A stretch of DNA of 64,000 bases. Source: Jejuia sp043557195 (GTDB taxonomy: Bacteria; Bacteroidota; Bacteroidia; Flavobacteriales; Flavobacteriaceae). The DNA is taken from positions 1,612,001 to 1,676,000 of the forward strand of contig CP121314.1 in the NCBI GenBank assembly GCA_043557195.1, given 5' to 3'. Under the pieces are notes generated by a model. That model saw only the letters and a list, made by a program, of their open reading frames with translations, had not been told where the DNA came from and ran no database searches. This document shows, piece by piece, positions 25,178-33,946 of the stretch. A program made the position numbers and the translations under genes. Numbering within the stretch: the stretch's first letter is position 1; each line of letters opens with the position of its first letter.

Positions 25178-25577
25178 CACCGTTATTGGACGTATTTTAA
25201 GACCAAGCCTAAAAGAGGTAGGTATTAATGTTGTGCGACACGTTATTTGATAGAATTACCTTTGATTAGAACTATTTCGGCAAGATGCTCATGTAAGGGT
25301 TTCTGAATTAGTGGATTCCTGAATATGGATTAAAGGTCTGACTTCACCAAAAAAAAGCGAAATCCTCGCTTTGTTAAATTACTATTTATTCTTGTCCCCT
25401 TTTGTATATAGATGCCAATGTACAATAAATTTTATCCGTTTACAAACGGTTACAAATATTTACAAACGAATTTAAATGTGTAATTACCGAATAAATTTTT
25501 GATGCTGTTTGATATTTGCAGTGTCGAAACATAAGAACTCGATAGTATTAACTGTTAAACATTAAAAAATTAAAATT
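25178..25577. other. Intergenic region with island end and minus-strand terminator
   Basis: 400 bp with no credible gene. Short open stretches on the minus strand (about 25243-25330) look protein-like but have no start and may be a gene remnant. AAAGCGA/TCGCTTT (25354-25360, 25366-25372) with eight T on the minus strand is a terminator pointing left. The right inverted repeat (25392-25424) follows. Then come GTTTACAAACG-like words (25438-25475; related TTACAAACGTTTACA at 20676-20690) and the ssb leader. Confidence 0.55.
25392..25424 (-). repeat. Right copy of the island-flanking inverted repeat
   Basis: Reverse complement reads TGTACA-TT-GGCATCTATATACA-AAAG-GGGACAA, matching the left copy at 20591-20622 in all three blocks. 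No target-site duplication is obvious outside the two copies. Confidence 0.7.
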
Positions 25578-25910
25578 ATGAACGCACTTAGAAACAAAGT
25601 ACAGTTGATTGGAAGATTAGGACAAGATCCTGAAATTATTAACTTCAACGACGGCAACAAAATGGCGAAATTTTCGTTGGCTACCGATGATAGTTACAAA
25701 GACAAAAACGGCAACAAAGTAGAACGCGCTTACTGGCATAATGTAGTAGTTCGCGGAGGTCTTGTTAATGTAGTTGAAAACTATATTTCCAAAGGCAAGG
25801 AAATAGCCGTTGAAGGTAAATTAACAAATAGAAGTTACGAAACAGCAAGCGGCGAAAAACGTTATGTAACTGAGATTTTATGTAACGAATTGCTGATGTT
25901 GAGCAAATAA
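25578..25910 (+). CDS. ssb: Single-stranded DNA-binding protein, short form
   Basis: 110 aa, essentially one OB-fold. Family features: NKVQLIGRLGQDPEI, MAKFSLATDD, YWHNVVVRGGLVNVVENYISKGKEIAVEGKLTNRSYE and the terminal strand VTEILCNELLML. It lacks the disordered linker and acidic DDxIPF-type tail that recruits partners in the main cellular SSB, so it is probably a secondary SSB or one used by a mobile element. It lies just outside the right inverted repeat and ends in a strong terminator. Confidence 0.92.
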   Translation: MNALRNKVQLIGRLGQDPEIINFNDGNKMAKFSLATDDSYKDKNGNKVERAYWHNVVVRGGLVNVVENYISKGKEIAVEGKLTNRSYETASGEKRYVTEILCNELLMLSK

Positions 25911-25930
25911 ATCTTTTTTTGCCCAAAACT

Positions 25931-25962
25931 AAAAAGGTGCTTTGAGGGAAGCACCTTTTTTT
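25931..25962. terminator. Intrinsic terminator after ssb
   Basis: AAAAAGGTGC-TT...AA-GCACCTTTTT stem (25931-25940, 25951-25960) with T-tract. Confidence 0.85.
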
Positions 25963-26039
25963 ATTCCTCTCAAATCTAGAAACCATTCTTAGTTTATTTT
26001 GTTTCATTTATTAATTGTTCATTCTCTTTTTGAATACGC

Positions 26040-27575
26040 TTACTCCAATTCCATTTTAAAAACATTAGCTATGGGATTCATTTTTGCGTTAGGGATGGTT
26101 AAGTAAAAATTATCTGAGGTAACCTCAAATTCTGTCTCAACTCCACTTCCCAAATGAGTAGTTTTTTTAATTTTTCCGGGAGGTATATTTCTATGATAAC
26201 CTCCAATAGATCTAAAAGGAATTCGTTTTCCAACTTCTGGAACACCTAAAAAGAAAATAAACATTGCCTTTTTATCTTTTGATACTGTAAATCTTATATC
26301 ATCTTCTGTGTATTGGACAGAAGAAGACTGACCAGCATTATGTCCCTTTCCTGTGTTTGCATTTCCATAACCAAAAATATTGTGAGGTCTTGTACCATAA
26401 ACCGCATCTGCGTGCACTTTCATCCACTCCCCAATTTCTTTCAAGACTTCCCTTTGCTCTTGATTAATAACGCCGTCTGCTCTTGGGGAAACGTTAAGCA
26501 AAACCACACCATTTTTACTCCAAATATCAATCATATTTCGCACTACCAAATCTGCTGTTTTATAGGGATGCCCTTCCACATACATCCATCTGTGTTTTCC
26601 CAAAGTCATATCAGTCATCCAAGGCGTTGGCCACGAGTCTTTTCTACCCCCTTGCTCATAATCTAACACACTATATTCTTTGGGCAAGTCCTCTTGTTTG
26701 TGTGCTAACATCACATCTTTATTATGTTTGATGCCGTTATTGAAATGATGCGCTGCCATTTGGTTTCGCTTCTCTTCAGGAATTAAATTCAACCACGAGT
26801 CGTACCATAAAATATCTGGACTGTATTTATCAACTACCTCAGCCACTTGGTCGTACCAATATTGGTTAAAGGCATCAATAGTTTCAAAATTTCCAAATAA
26901 CTTTCTCAATTTTGGGTCTTCCGTTGACGTTGGCAAATCTGGGTGGTAAGCATAATGACTATCATATCCTTTACCACTCCAAAGTTCTTTAATATTCTTA
27001 TTTCGTTGTCCATTTCTAGCGTGGTGAAATGTTGCAATGGTTTTTAAGCCTTTATCTTCCAAAGCTTTAAAAATATCACCTAAAATATCACGCTTCGGCC
27101 CCATGTCATTGGCATTCCATGGGTTTACCTCACTATCCCACATCGCAAAACCATCATGATGTTGCGCTACAGGACCAGCAAATTTCGCTCCTGTTTGCTT
27201 AAATAATTCTGCCCAATCCTCAGGATTAAAATGTTCAGCTTTAAACATGGGAATAAAATCTTCGTAGCCAAATTCGTGAATACTTCCATACGTTTCTTCA
27301 TGGTGTTTTCGAACGCGGTTATTCTCTTTATACATGTTATGAGGATACCATGCACTGCCAAATGCGGGAACACTGTAGGGTCCCCAATGGAAGTACATTC
27401 CTAATTTAGCATCCGCAAACCACTCGGGTGCGGCCCCATGTTTTGCAAGTGATTCGAATGTGGGTTTGTAATGTTTAGTTACTCGGTTTTCTGAAGTTTC
27501 AGTAGTTTTCTTTTGATTGCATGAAGTTATAAGGAGCCCCATAACTATTAAAACTCCTAGTTTTCGTTTTAACAT
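26040..27575 (-). CDS. GH29 alpha-L-fucosidase-like lipoprotein
   Basis: 511 aa. Lipobox ITSC (Cys19). The GH29 TIM barrel covers about residues 35-400. Signatures are KLGMYFHWGPYSVPAFGSAWYP, AQHHDGFAMWDS (about 137-148), NPWNANDMGPKRDILGD, and the nucleophile Asp259 in ILWYDSW. The family removes alpha-L-fucose, and in porphyran systems alpha-L-galactose. It is last of six genes in the glycan operon (16-bp gap to GH30). Surface or periplasmic lipoprotein. The substrate is inferred from context only. Confidence 0.93.
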   Translation of the reverse strand: MLKRKLGVLIVMGLLITSCNQKKTTETSENRVTKHYKPTFESLAKHGAAPEWFADAKLGMYFHWGPYSVPAFGSAWYPHNMYKENNRVRKHHEETYGSIHEFGYEDFIPMFKAEHFNPEDWAELFKQTGAKFAGPVAQHHDGFAMWDSEVNPWNANDMGPKRDILGDIFKALEDKGLKTIATFHHARNGQRNKNIKELWSGKGYDSHYAYHPDLPTSTEDPKLRKLFGNFETIDAFNQYWYDQVAEVVDKYSPDILWYDSWLNLIPEEKRNQMAAHHFNNGIKHNKDVMLAHKQEDLPKEYSVLDYEQGGRKDSWPTPWMTDMTLGKHRWMYVEGHPYKTADLVVRNMIDIWSKNGVVLLNVSPRADGVINQEQREVLKEIGEWMKVHADAVYGTRPHNIFGYGNANTGKGHNAGQSSSVQYTEDDIRFTVSKDKKAMFIFFLGVPEVGKRIPFRSIGGYHRNIPPGKIKKTTHLGSGVETEFEVTSDNFYLTIPNAKMNPIANVFKMELE

Positions 27576-27591
27576 AAAATGTTTATTTAAA

Positions 27592-28983
27592 CTATGATTT
27601 AATCACCACTACCGTAATTGCTTGAGCAAGTGCATTGACTTTTATACTTTTTTCATCAACAAACAATTCGAAAACACCATCTATTTCAGCTTCATTTTGC
27701 AATAATACTTTTAGGTGTCCATGCGACGATTTAACCACAATTATTGGATGATGATTTCCTCTATTGAAAGATGCCACCCGAACATCACCGGGACGAATAA
27801 ACTTACTGATGATATACATGGCATTGTAATCTGGATTGTATTGAATCGTTCCGTTTTCACGATCTATATTTACCAAGGAATTCTGTGGCCAATCCCAACC
27901 ACTTTTGGTAGTTTCGTTTAAAATCATGTTCCAATACGAGAAGCTAGTACTGCCATTATTAATATATTGCGCCACTTCTTTCAAACGGTGTTTGGCTTGT
28001 TCTGACGTATTTTTTCCATTGTAACAATGCCCTTCCGTATGAAAAATTTTGAGATTCGGAACCATCTCTCTGGCATCGGCAAGAATTCTTCCTTCGGTGT
28101 ATTGAATGCCGACACCTTCTACGCCGTATGTATCTTTCAACTGGGTAAAATCCATCAAATCCGACTTGTTCGATGCTCTAAACGTTCCAGCAAAAATCTT
28201 TGTTTCTAAATTATTTTTCGCGAATTCTGGAGCCATATAAATATTAGCAAAGTCCACCATGTCCTTTGCTGGAAAAATACAGCTTGGGTATTTGGTATCT
28301 GCATCATTTTCATTTTGAATACAAATACGGTCTACTTTTACACCTTCACTTTCATAAGCTTGTACGTATTTTACGAAGTATTTAGCATACGCATCCCAAG
28401 TTTTCACATCGGTTTTAATACGATTGCCTTCAGGTTGTAAACCAATCATTTTACCACTTTCCTTCATCCATCCCGGAGGACTCCAAGGTGAAGCAAACAA
28501 GGTTAAATCAGGATTAATCGCAAACGCCTGCTTTAAATAAGGCAATACATATTTTTTATCGCGCTCAATCGAAAAATGGGTCATTTCATAATCGTTAGGC
28601 ACTTCTGAATAACTGTAAGCATCAATACCAAAATCGCTCGCACCAATGGCCGTTCTACAAAAACTAAAGCCTGCACCTTCTTTTGAAAACAAATTATGCA
28701 TTAATTCGTTCTGTTTCTTTTGAGGTAAGGACAATAAGGCCTCTCCTCCTATTTCATTAAATGCACCGCCAATACCTTCAATGGTTTGAAACGTAATTTC
28801 TGGTTGAATGAAAATGCGGTTTTGCCAACCCATTTTTTTGTTGACAATATCATTAGACACCCTAAAAACTGGTGATGCAACTCCTTGATCTAATTTTGCT
28901 GCCCAAATTTCAAATTCTATAGATTCTTGAGCATATAAGGGAATAGCCGTAATAATTGATAATAGTATCAGTATTTGTTTCAT
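27592..28983 (-). CDS. GH30 family glycosidase, secreted
   Basis: 463 aa. Signal peptide (MKQILILLSIITAIPLYAQ), a (beta/alpha)8 barrel and a C-terminal beta-sandwich (about 390-463). The GH30 acid/base is Glu225 (IQNEND) and the nucleophile Glu317 (FHTEGHC). IGGAFNE, RTAIGASDFG and FASPWSPPGWMK are family signatures. GH30 members cleave beta-glucosidic, beta-xylosidic or beta-1,6-galactosidic bonds; the subfamily is not clear. Position in the operon suggests a galactan side-branch activity. Confidence 0.92.
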   Translation of the reverse strand: MKQILILLSIITAIPLYAQESIEFEIWAAKLDQGVASPVFRVSNDIVNKKMGWQNRIFIQPEITFQTIEGIGGAFNEIGGEALLSLPQKKQNELMHNLFSKEGAGFSFCRTAIGASDFGIDAYSYSEVPNDYEMTHFSIERDKKYVLPYLKQAFAINPDLTLFASPWSPPGWMKESGKMIGLQPEGNRIKTDVKTWDAYAKYFVKYVQAYESEGVKVDRICIQNENDADTKYPSCIFPAKDMVDFANIYMAPEFAKNNLETKIFAGTFRASNKSDLMDFTQLKDTYGVEGVGIQYTEGRILADAREMVPNLKIFHTEGHCYNGKNTSEQAKHRLKEVAQYINNGSTSFSYWNMILNETTKSGWDWPQNSLVNIDRENGTIQYNPDYNAMYIISKFIRPGDVRVASFNRGNHHPIIVVKSSHGHLKVLLQNEAEIDGVFELFVDEKSIKVNALAQAITVVVIKS

Positions 28984-28997
28984 ATAGCTTTTTAATA

Positions 28998-31900
28998 TTA
29001 ATTATTCAAATGAAATGAAAAAGTGAATTCATAAGGTTTAACTGGAACCAAATATTGTTGCAAGGGTTTTGGCCCACAACTGGCATTGCCTAAACCGAGC
29101 ATTTCCGCATCGATACATAAAATAGTTTCCTTTCTGTCTTTTAAAAATATTGGACGGCTTGCCTTAATTAAATCAAGTGCATCATAATGTAAGGCTGTAA
29201 ATATAAATGGTTTATCTGATGTGACTTTTAGCGCGGGTTTATTTTGACTTTTGAACGATAATTCTAATGAACGTATATCCGAACGCGCACCGTTTTCTTG
29301 AGGTTCTACATATGGTACAAATAAGTCCGAAACCGTAGATTGATAATTCCCTAAAAACGCCGATTCATTTCTATCAGGATAATTTTCTTGTGGCCCACGA
29401 CCGTACCAGTTTACTTGTTCTAAACCTGCAACCAGTCCTAATTTTAAACCAACTTTAGGCAATGTCTCTAGGCTTTTAAAGCCCGTTGGTGTCATTATAT
29501 TTTTCAATGTGATGACGCCCAGTCCGTTAATATTGTATACACATTCATGTTTTATACTCCCAGAATCCGATTGAAATTCTCTTACAACTGTGATAGAAGA
29601 TAACGATTTGTTTACCTGTTTGGATGTAACCGAAAGCACCTTATGCTCTAAATTTTTGAGATTTGCCTGCTTCCATGGCTTTTTATAAGGTCTGTCGTTT
29701 TCCGTTGGCGCACGAAACACATTCAGCGAAGGTCCATTTATGTCTCCATTTTGGGCAATTAATTCCTTTTTGTTAGAAACTATTGACCTGATTTTACCTT
29801 CGGATTTATCAAAACTAACTTTGAAATGTTTTCCTGATACAATGATTTCATTGTCTGTTTCTGATAGTGAAACAGTTCCTGTGGGCTTTTCTATTTTCGG
29901 TGTAAACTTTTGAAGGATGATTTCTTCTTTTACAACCTCAAATCCAGCATCTGCCCATAAGGTTGGTTGTTTCAAACGATAGCTAAAGTTTAGCGTATAC
30001 TCTGATTCGGTATCTAACTTCGGCAATTTTAGTGTGATTTCAGTTGATGCACTAGGCGCTAAATCTAATTCTGGAATATCACCTTCTTTAACCTTATTTC
30101 CATTTTTAAGCAGTTTCCAGCTTCCAGAAAATGCATTCAAATTGGTAAAATAATATTTGTTTTTAATCTGAAATACATGCTTCTGGTTAGCAACCGCACT
30201 TATTCCAATATATTGTTGCGCCTTTTTCATTTCAGCCATCGCTGGTTTTGGGGTACGGTCGGCAAACACCGCACCTTTGGCGCACTCGTTTTTTAATTCT
30301 ATAATTTCTGAAAAATCACCACCTACAGGAAGACTGTCGATTGGGTGATAGTCCAATCGGTGACTTTGACGAATATGTCCATCAGGCATTTTCTCGTTAT
30401 ACGTTTGGTTTACCCAATCCCAAATATATCCACCAATAAACGATGGATTTTTCTCCACTACGCGCCAATATTCCGCAAAATTCCCCAGTGAATTTCCTTG
30501 AGCATGGGCATATTCAATCATAATATAAGGTTTCTCGTATTTGGGTTCTGCCCAAAAGCTTAGTAGTTTCCAATGTTTTTGTGATTCATCGTCTTCGATA
30601 AATGGATACATGGAACTATTCATATCGAAATAATCTTTTTGTGCCCAACAATCGGTTTCTCTACCATCATAAGAAATTAATCGCGTTGGGTCGAAACGAC
30701 GGATATAATCACTCATTAAAGCGAAGTTTTGCCCAAAACCAGATTCATTCCCTAGTGACCAGAAAATTATTGATGGATGATTTTTGGCTCTTTCTACCAT
30801 AGCTACAACCCTATCTAAAGCTGTTGCCATCCAACTGATGTCACTTCCTGGTAATCCGTTATTACGAATAAAATAATCTGGTGATTCTAAAGCTTCATCC
30901 ATCACATATAATCCGTACTTGTCACATAATGCGTACCATCTTGGGTCGTTTGGATGATGACTGGAACGGACAGCGTTAAAATTATTTTGCTTCATCAGTA
31001 AAATATCCTGAATCATAGATTCTTCCGATAGAGTTTTTCCTGTTTCTGGATGTGATTCACCACGATTAGCACCTTTTATTTTGATAGGTTTCCCGTTGAT
31101 GTGCACTTGAAAATCCTTCATTTCAACCTCACGGAAACCAAAAGCAGTTCGCGTAACTTCTTGAATATTTCCTTCTGCATCCTTCAAAGTAAGAACAATG
31201 GTATATAAATTTGGAAATTCAGCAGACCAAAGCTTTGGGCTCTTAATAGTTGTAGAATATTCCAAAATACTTTCTGCACCCAAATTCCCCATGCGCCAGC
31301 CTATTTTTGGACTGTTTTTTCCAGATGCTGATATTAGATTTCCCTCTGCGTCATACACATCAATTTCAACCTGATAGTTTTTTGGCACAGCATTACTATT
31401 GTTAAACACTTTTATTTGAGCATTCAATTCGGCATCCTTATAGTTTTCATCTAAATCTGATGTAACAAAATAGTCTCTAATTTGAACTTTAGGACGACTT
31501 TGTAAGTATACATTTCTAAAAATACCACTAAACGTCCAGGTATCCCCAGATTCAAAATAGCTACCGGTTGTCCAACGATATACTTGTACTGCTATTGTAT
31601 TCTTGCCTTCTTTTAAGAATGGTGTGATGTTAAACAACGAACTGGTCATGGAATCTTCATCATATCCAACATATTCGCCATTAATCCAAAGGTGAAATGC
31701 GCTTGCTACCCCATTAAAATTTAAAAAGGTTTCGCGCGCTTTCCAGTTTTCTGGAATTTCAAAAGTTGTTCTGTAACTTCCAACGGAATTATCATCTTCA
31801 GGTACATCGGGGATTTTAATTTTTTCCGCTTTTACCAACATCCCTAAACCGCGATGCGATGGCTGACCATACCCTTGACGCTCCCAACACGAAGGCACAG

Positions 31901-32198
31901 GAATAGTTTTCCAATTGCTATCATCGTATGCTATTTTATAAAAATCTGTAGGTTTTTCAGAACTATTTTTGGTCCAATTGAATTTCCAATCCCCATCCAA
32001 ACTTTGGAAATAAGAAGATTTTTTATAATCTCCCTGTAACGCTGATTCTACATCAGGAAACACATAATGCGTGGTTGCATGAGGTTCTGTACCTACGGTA
32101 TATACTTGTTTGTCTTTCCAAAATTCTTGAGCATTTAATACAAGTGATGGAATTAGTAATAAAACTAGTATCAGACGATTTATTTGTACTGTTCGCAT
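28998..32198 (-). CDS. GH2 beta-galactosidase, LacZ-like
   Basis: 1066 aa, similar in length and domain order to E. coli LacZ plus a signal peptide (MRTVQINRLILVLLLIPSLVLNA). Jelly-roll, two Ig-like domains, TIM barrel (about 360-650) with acid/base Glu485 (WSLGNESGFG) and nucleophile Glu562 (IMIEYAHAQGN), and the C-terminal beta-galactosidase small-chain domain (about 795-1065, YGRGPQENYPDR). It hydrolyses terminal beta-galactosides. Fourth gene of the operon, 14 bp ahead of the GH30 gene. Confidence 0.95.
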   Translation of the reverse strand: MRTVQINRLILVLLLIPSLVLNAQEFWKDKQVYTVGTEPHATTHYVFPDVESALQGDYKKSSYFQSLDGDWKFNWTKNSSEKPTDFYKIAYDDSNWKTIPVPSCWERQGYGQPSHRGLGMLVKAEKIKIPDVPEDDNSVGSYRTTFEIPENWKARETFLNFNGVASAFHLWINGEYVGYDEDSMTSSLFNITPFLKEGKNTIAVQVYRWTTGSYFESGDTWTFSGIFRNVYLQSRPKVQIRDYFVTSDLDENYKDAELNAQIKVFNNSNAVPKNYQVEIDVYDAEGNLISASGKNSPKIGWRMGNLGAESILEYSTTIKSPKLWSAEFPNLYTIVLTLKDAEGNIQEVTRTAFGFREVEMKDFQVHINGKPIKIKGANRGESHPETGKTLSEESMIQDILLMKQNNFNAVRSSHHPNDPRWYALCDKYGLYVMDEALESPDYFIRNNGLPGSDISWMATALDRVVAMVERAKNHPSIIFWSLGNESGFGQNFALMSDYIRRFDPTRLISYDGRETDCWAQKDYFDMNSSMYPFIEDDESQKHWKLLSFWAEPKYEKPYIMIEYAHAQGNSLGNFAEYWRVVEKNPSFIGGYIWDWVNQTYNEKMPDGHIRQSHRLDYHPIDSLPVGGDFSEIIELKNECAKGAVFADRTPKPAMAEMKKAQQYIGISAVANQKHVFQIKNKYYFTNLNAFSGSWKLLKNGNKVKEGDIPELDLAPSASTEITLKLPKLDTESEYTLNFSYRLKQPTLWADAGFEVVKEEIILQKFTPKIEKPTGTVSLSETDNEIIVSGKHFKVSFDKSEGKIRSIVSNKKELIAQNGDINGPSLNVFRAPTENDRPYKKPWKQANLKNLEHKVLSVTSKQVNKSLSSITVVREFQSDSGSIKHECVYNINGLGVITLKNIMTPTGFKSLETLPKVGLKLGLVAGLEQVNWYGRGPQENYPDRNESAFLGNYQSTVSDLFVPYVEPQENGARSDIRSLELSFKSQNKPALKVTSDKPFIFTALHYDALDLIKASRPIFLKDRKETILCIDAEMLGLGNASCGPKPLQQYLVPVKPYEFTFSFHLNN

Positions 32199-32239
32199 TC
32201 GGTTCTTTTCTTAAAATTTAGCAATCAAATTTAGGTTAG

Positions 32240-33931
32240 TTATTCTTCAATTAGTTGCTCTAATCTTTCAATTGAAACCACAAATGGTTTGTTACCCTGA
32301 CAATGGATTGCTTCATAGTCTACATAAAGCGTTGGACAGTTAGCATTTTCCGTTTTTAGAGTACGCCATTCGTCCCATTTTTTAGTATATGTTTCTAAAA
32401 TTAGATTCGCTTCTTTTTTATCAAAAGGCACATTGTTTATCTCCATTTCAGCAAACATAATCTGGGTTCGAAAAATCAATTCGATTAACTCATATTTGAT
32501 TCGACCGTAAGTGGTGGAAACTCTTATAAAATTTTCATCTTCCTTATTTGGAAGCTTAATACCATTAGCAATTTCCTCCATTTTGTACCATGTTTTGAGA
32601 TTCTCTTTTTTTTCAGCTAAAACTTCTTTAGAAAACCCTTTCTTTACATAGATTGACATATCCTGAGCTGAAAAAAAATGGTCCCGAATCCACCAAGGAG
32701 GCATATGTTGAAGTGCAGTAGCTTGACCTTTAAAAACCGCATCAACGGATAACATACAAAGCTCTCTTAGCTTCCGATTATTTTCTGGTGACATTTTTAA
32801 AACACTGGTAGCGTAGTCGTTAAAAATTGTCTCTTCCGATTTTAGAGGATTTTCAGCAAACTCTCGAATGATATATGCATTTAAATCCATCCAGAATTCG
32901 TTACCAAAATAAGGTCCAAACCAACCATCTCCCCAAGTCCAAGTCCAAACGCCTTTCACTTGTAAATTGTCATATAAATCCCGAAGTCCTTTTTTTTGCT
33001 CCATTTCTGGCCATCCTTCAATTACTCCTTGTCCTATGTAATATGGATGTGCATTTCTTCCATACATTCCTGCTTGATTGATGGATACCTCAACGATTTG
33101 TTGATGCTTACCAATTCCTAGCGTTTTATTAAAAGGGAGTCCTCTTAAAAAATCACCATTCACATGTTTTGTTGAGAAATATAGGTTGGGGTGTGGTTCA
33201 ACAGCATCCGTAATTTTTAGATATACTTCTGGCACTAGATGAAATTTTCTTTTAATTTTTCCCCAGTCCCAAGTTCTGTAGAACAGTTTTTTATTTCGTT
33301 TTACGCAAACTTCTTCCCTTAGAATATTGATGATTTTAATATGGTCTTCAGGAGAATATACAGGTCTGTTCCCAACATGAAAAGGTGTATCATGCAAATA
33401 CGTTTCCCCAAAACGAATGGTTAATCCTCCCAATTCAGGAAATCTTTTAAAAATCTCTTCAATTTGAGCCTTTAATATCTCCTGAGTTCTTGGTTTTTGA
33501 ATAGAAAGCTTACCATCAATCTTCATATCATCACCATACTTTTTCATTACCGATTTTGGAACAACAAAGACATCCGTAAATGGATAAATAGGCATTCCTG
33601 AACGTTTTGCTTTATCAAGTTGTATTCTGACATCAGACGCTTTTCGCTCAATCCATAATTTTTCAGGAGTTTTATCTGGTACCAAATTATTTTCATAATC
33701 ATCATAGGTAACGGCGCATTGGATTTCAAACTTTGGGATTTGTCCGTTGTAACCTAAAGTTTTGATGTATTCAGGGTTGATGTATTTTGTATTGAATCTT
33801 GGTTCACCTGGGTTGTGGTGTACCATGTTCATTAAAATTGGGTATCGTTTGGATACCTTTTTTTCTTGGGCCTCTGCAATTGATAGCTGACCCACTATAA
33901 AGGTAATTAATATTACTACAATTCTTTTCAT
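32240..33931 (-). CDS. Secreted protein of unknown function, possible new glycoside hydrolase
   Basis: 563 aa with signal peptide (MKRIVVILITFIVGQLSIAEA). I do not recognise the family. The N-terminal 350 residues alternate beta-strand and helix like a TIM barrel (e.g. GGLTIRFGETYLHDTPFH, KKLFYRTWDWG, VKGVWTWTWGDGWFGPY). Several conserved-looking acidic and aromatic residues (FGETY, DWG, WGDGWFG, GQGVIEGWPEME) fit a carbohydrate active site. The C-terminal ~200 residues are helical. It is a distant look-alike of GH67-type alpha-glucuronidases at best. Embedded between GH117 and GH2 genes (15- and 41-bp gaps). Confidence 0.7.
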   Translation of the reverse strand: MKRIVVILITFIVGQLSIAEAQEKKVSKRYPILMNMVHHNPGEPRFNTKYINPEYIKTLGYNGQIPKFEIQCAVTYDDYENNLVPDKTPEKLWIERKASDVRIQLDKAKRSGMPIYPFTDVFVVPKSVMKKYGDDMKIDGKLSIQKPRTQEILKAQIEEIFKRFPELGGLTIRFGETYLHDTPFHVGNRPVYSPEDHIKIINILREEVCVKRNKKLFYRTWDWGKIKRKFHLVPEVYLKITDAVEPHPNLYFSTKHVNGDFLRGLPFNKTLGIGKHQQIVEVSINQAGMYGRNAHPYYIGQGVIEGWPEMEQKKGLRDLYDNLQVKGVWTWTWGDGWFGPYFGNEFWMDLNAYIIREFAENPLKSEETIFNDYATSVLKMSPENNRKLRELCMLSVDAVFKGQATALQHMPPWWIRDHFFSAQDMSIYVKKGFSKEVLAEKKENLKTWYKMEEIANGIKLPNKEDENFIRVSTTYGRIKYELIELIFRTQIMFAEMEINNVPFDKKEANLILETYTKKWDEWRTLKTENANCPTLYVDYEAIHCQGNKPFVVSIERLEQLIEE

Positions 33932-33946
33932 TTAAATTCTTAAAAG

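Noticed and set aside
20676..25475. Site-specific integration of an integrase-borne island
   Set aside because: TTACAAACG-like words occur at both flanks, but no integrase gene or tRNA target was found and the words are too AT-rich to be decisive.
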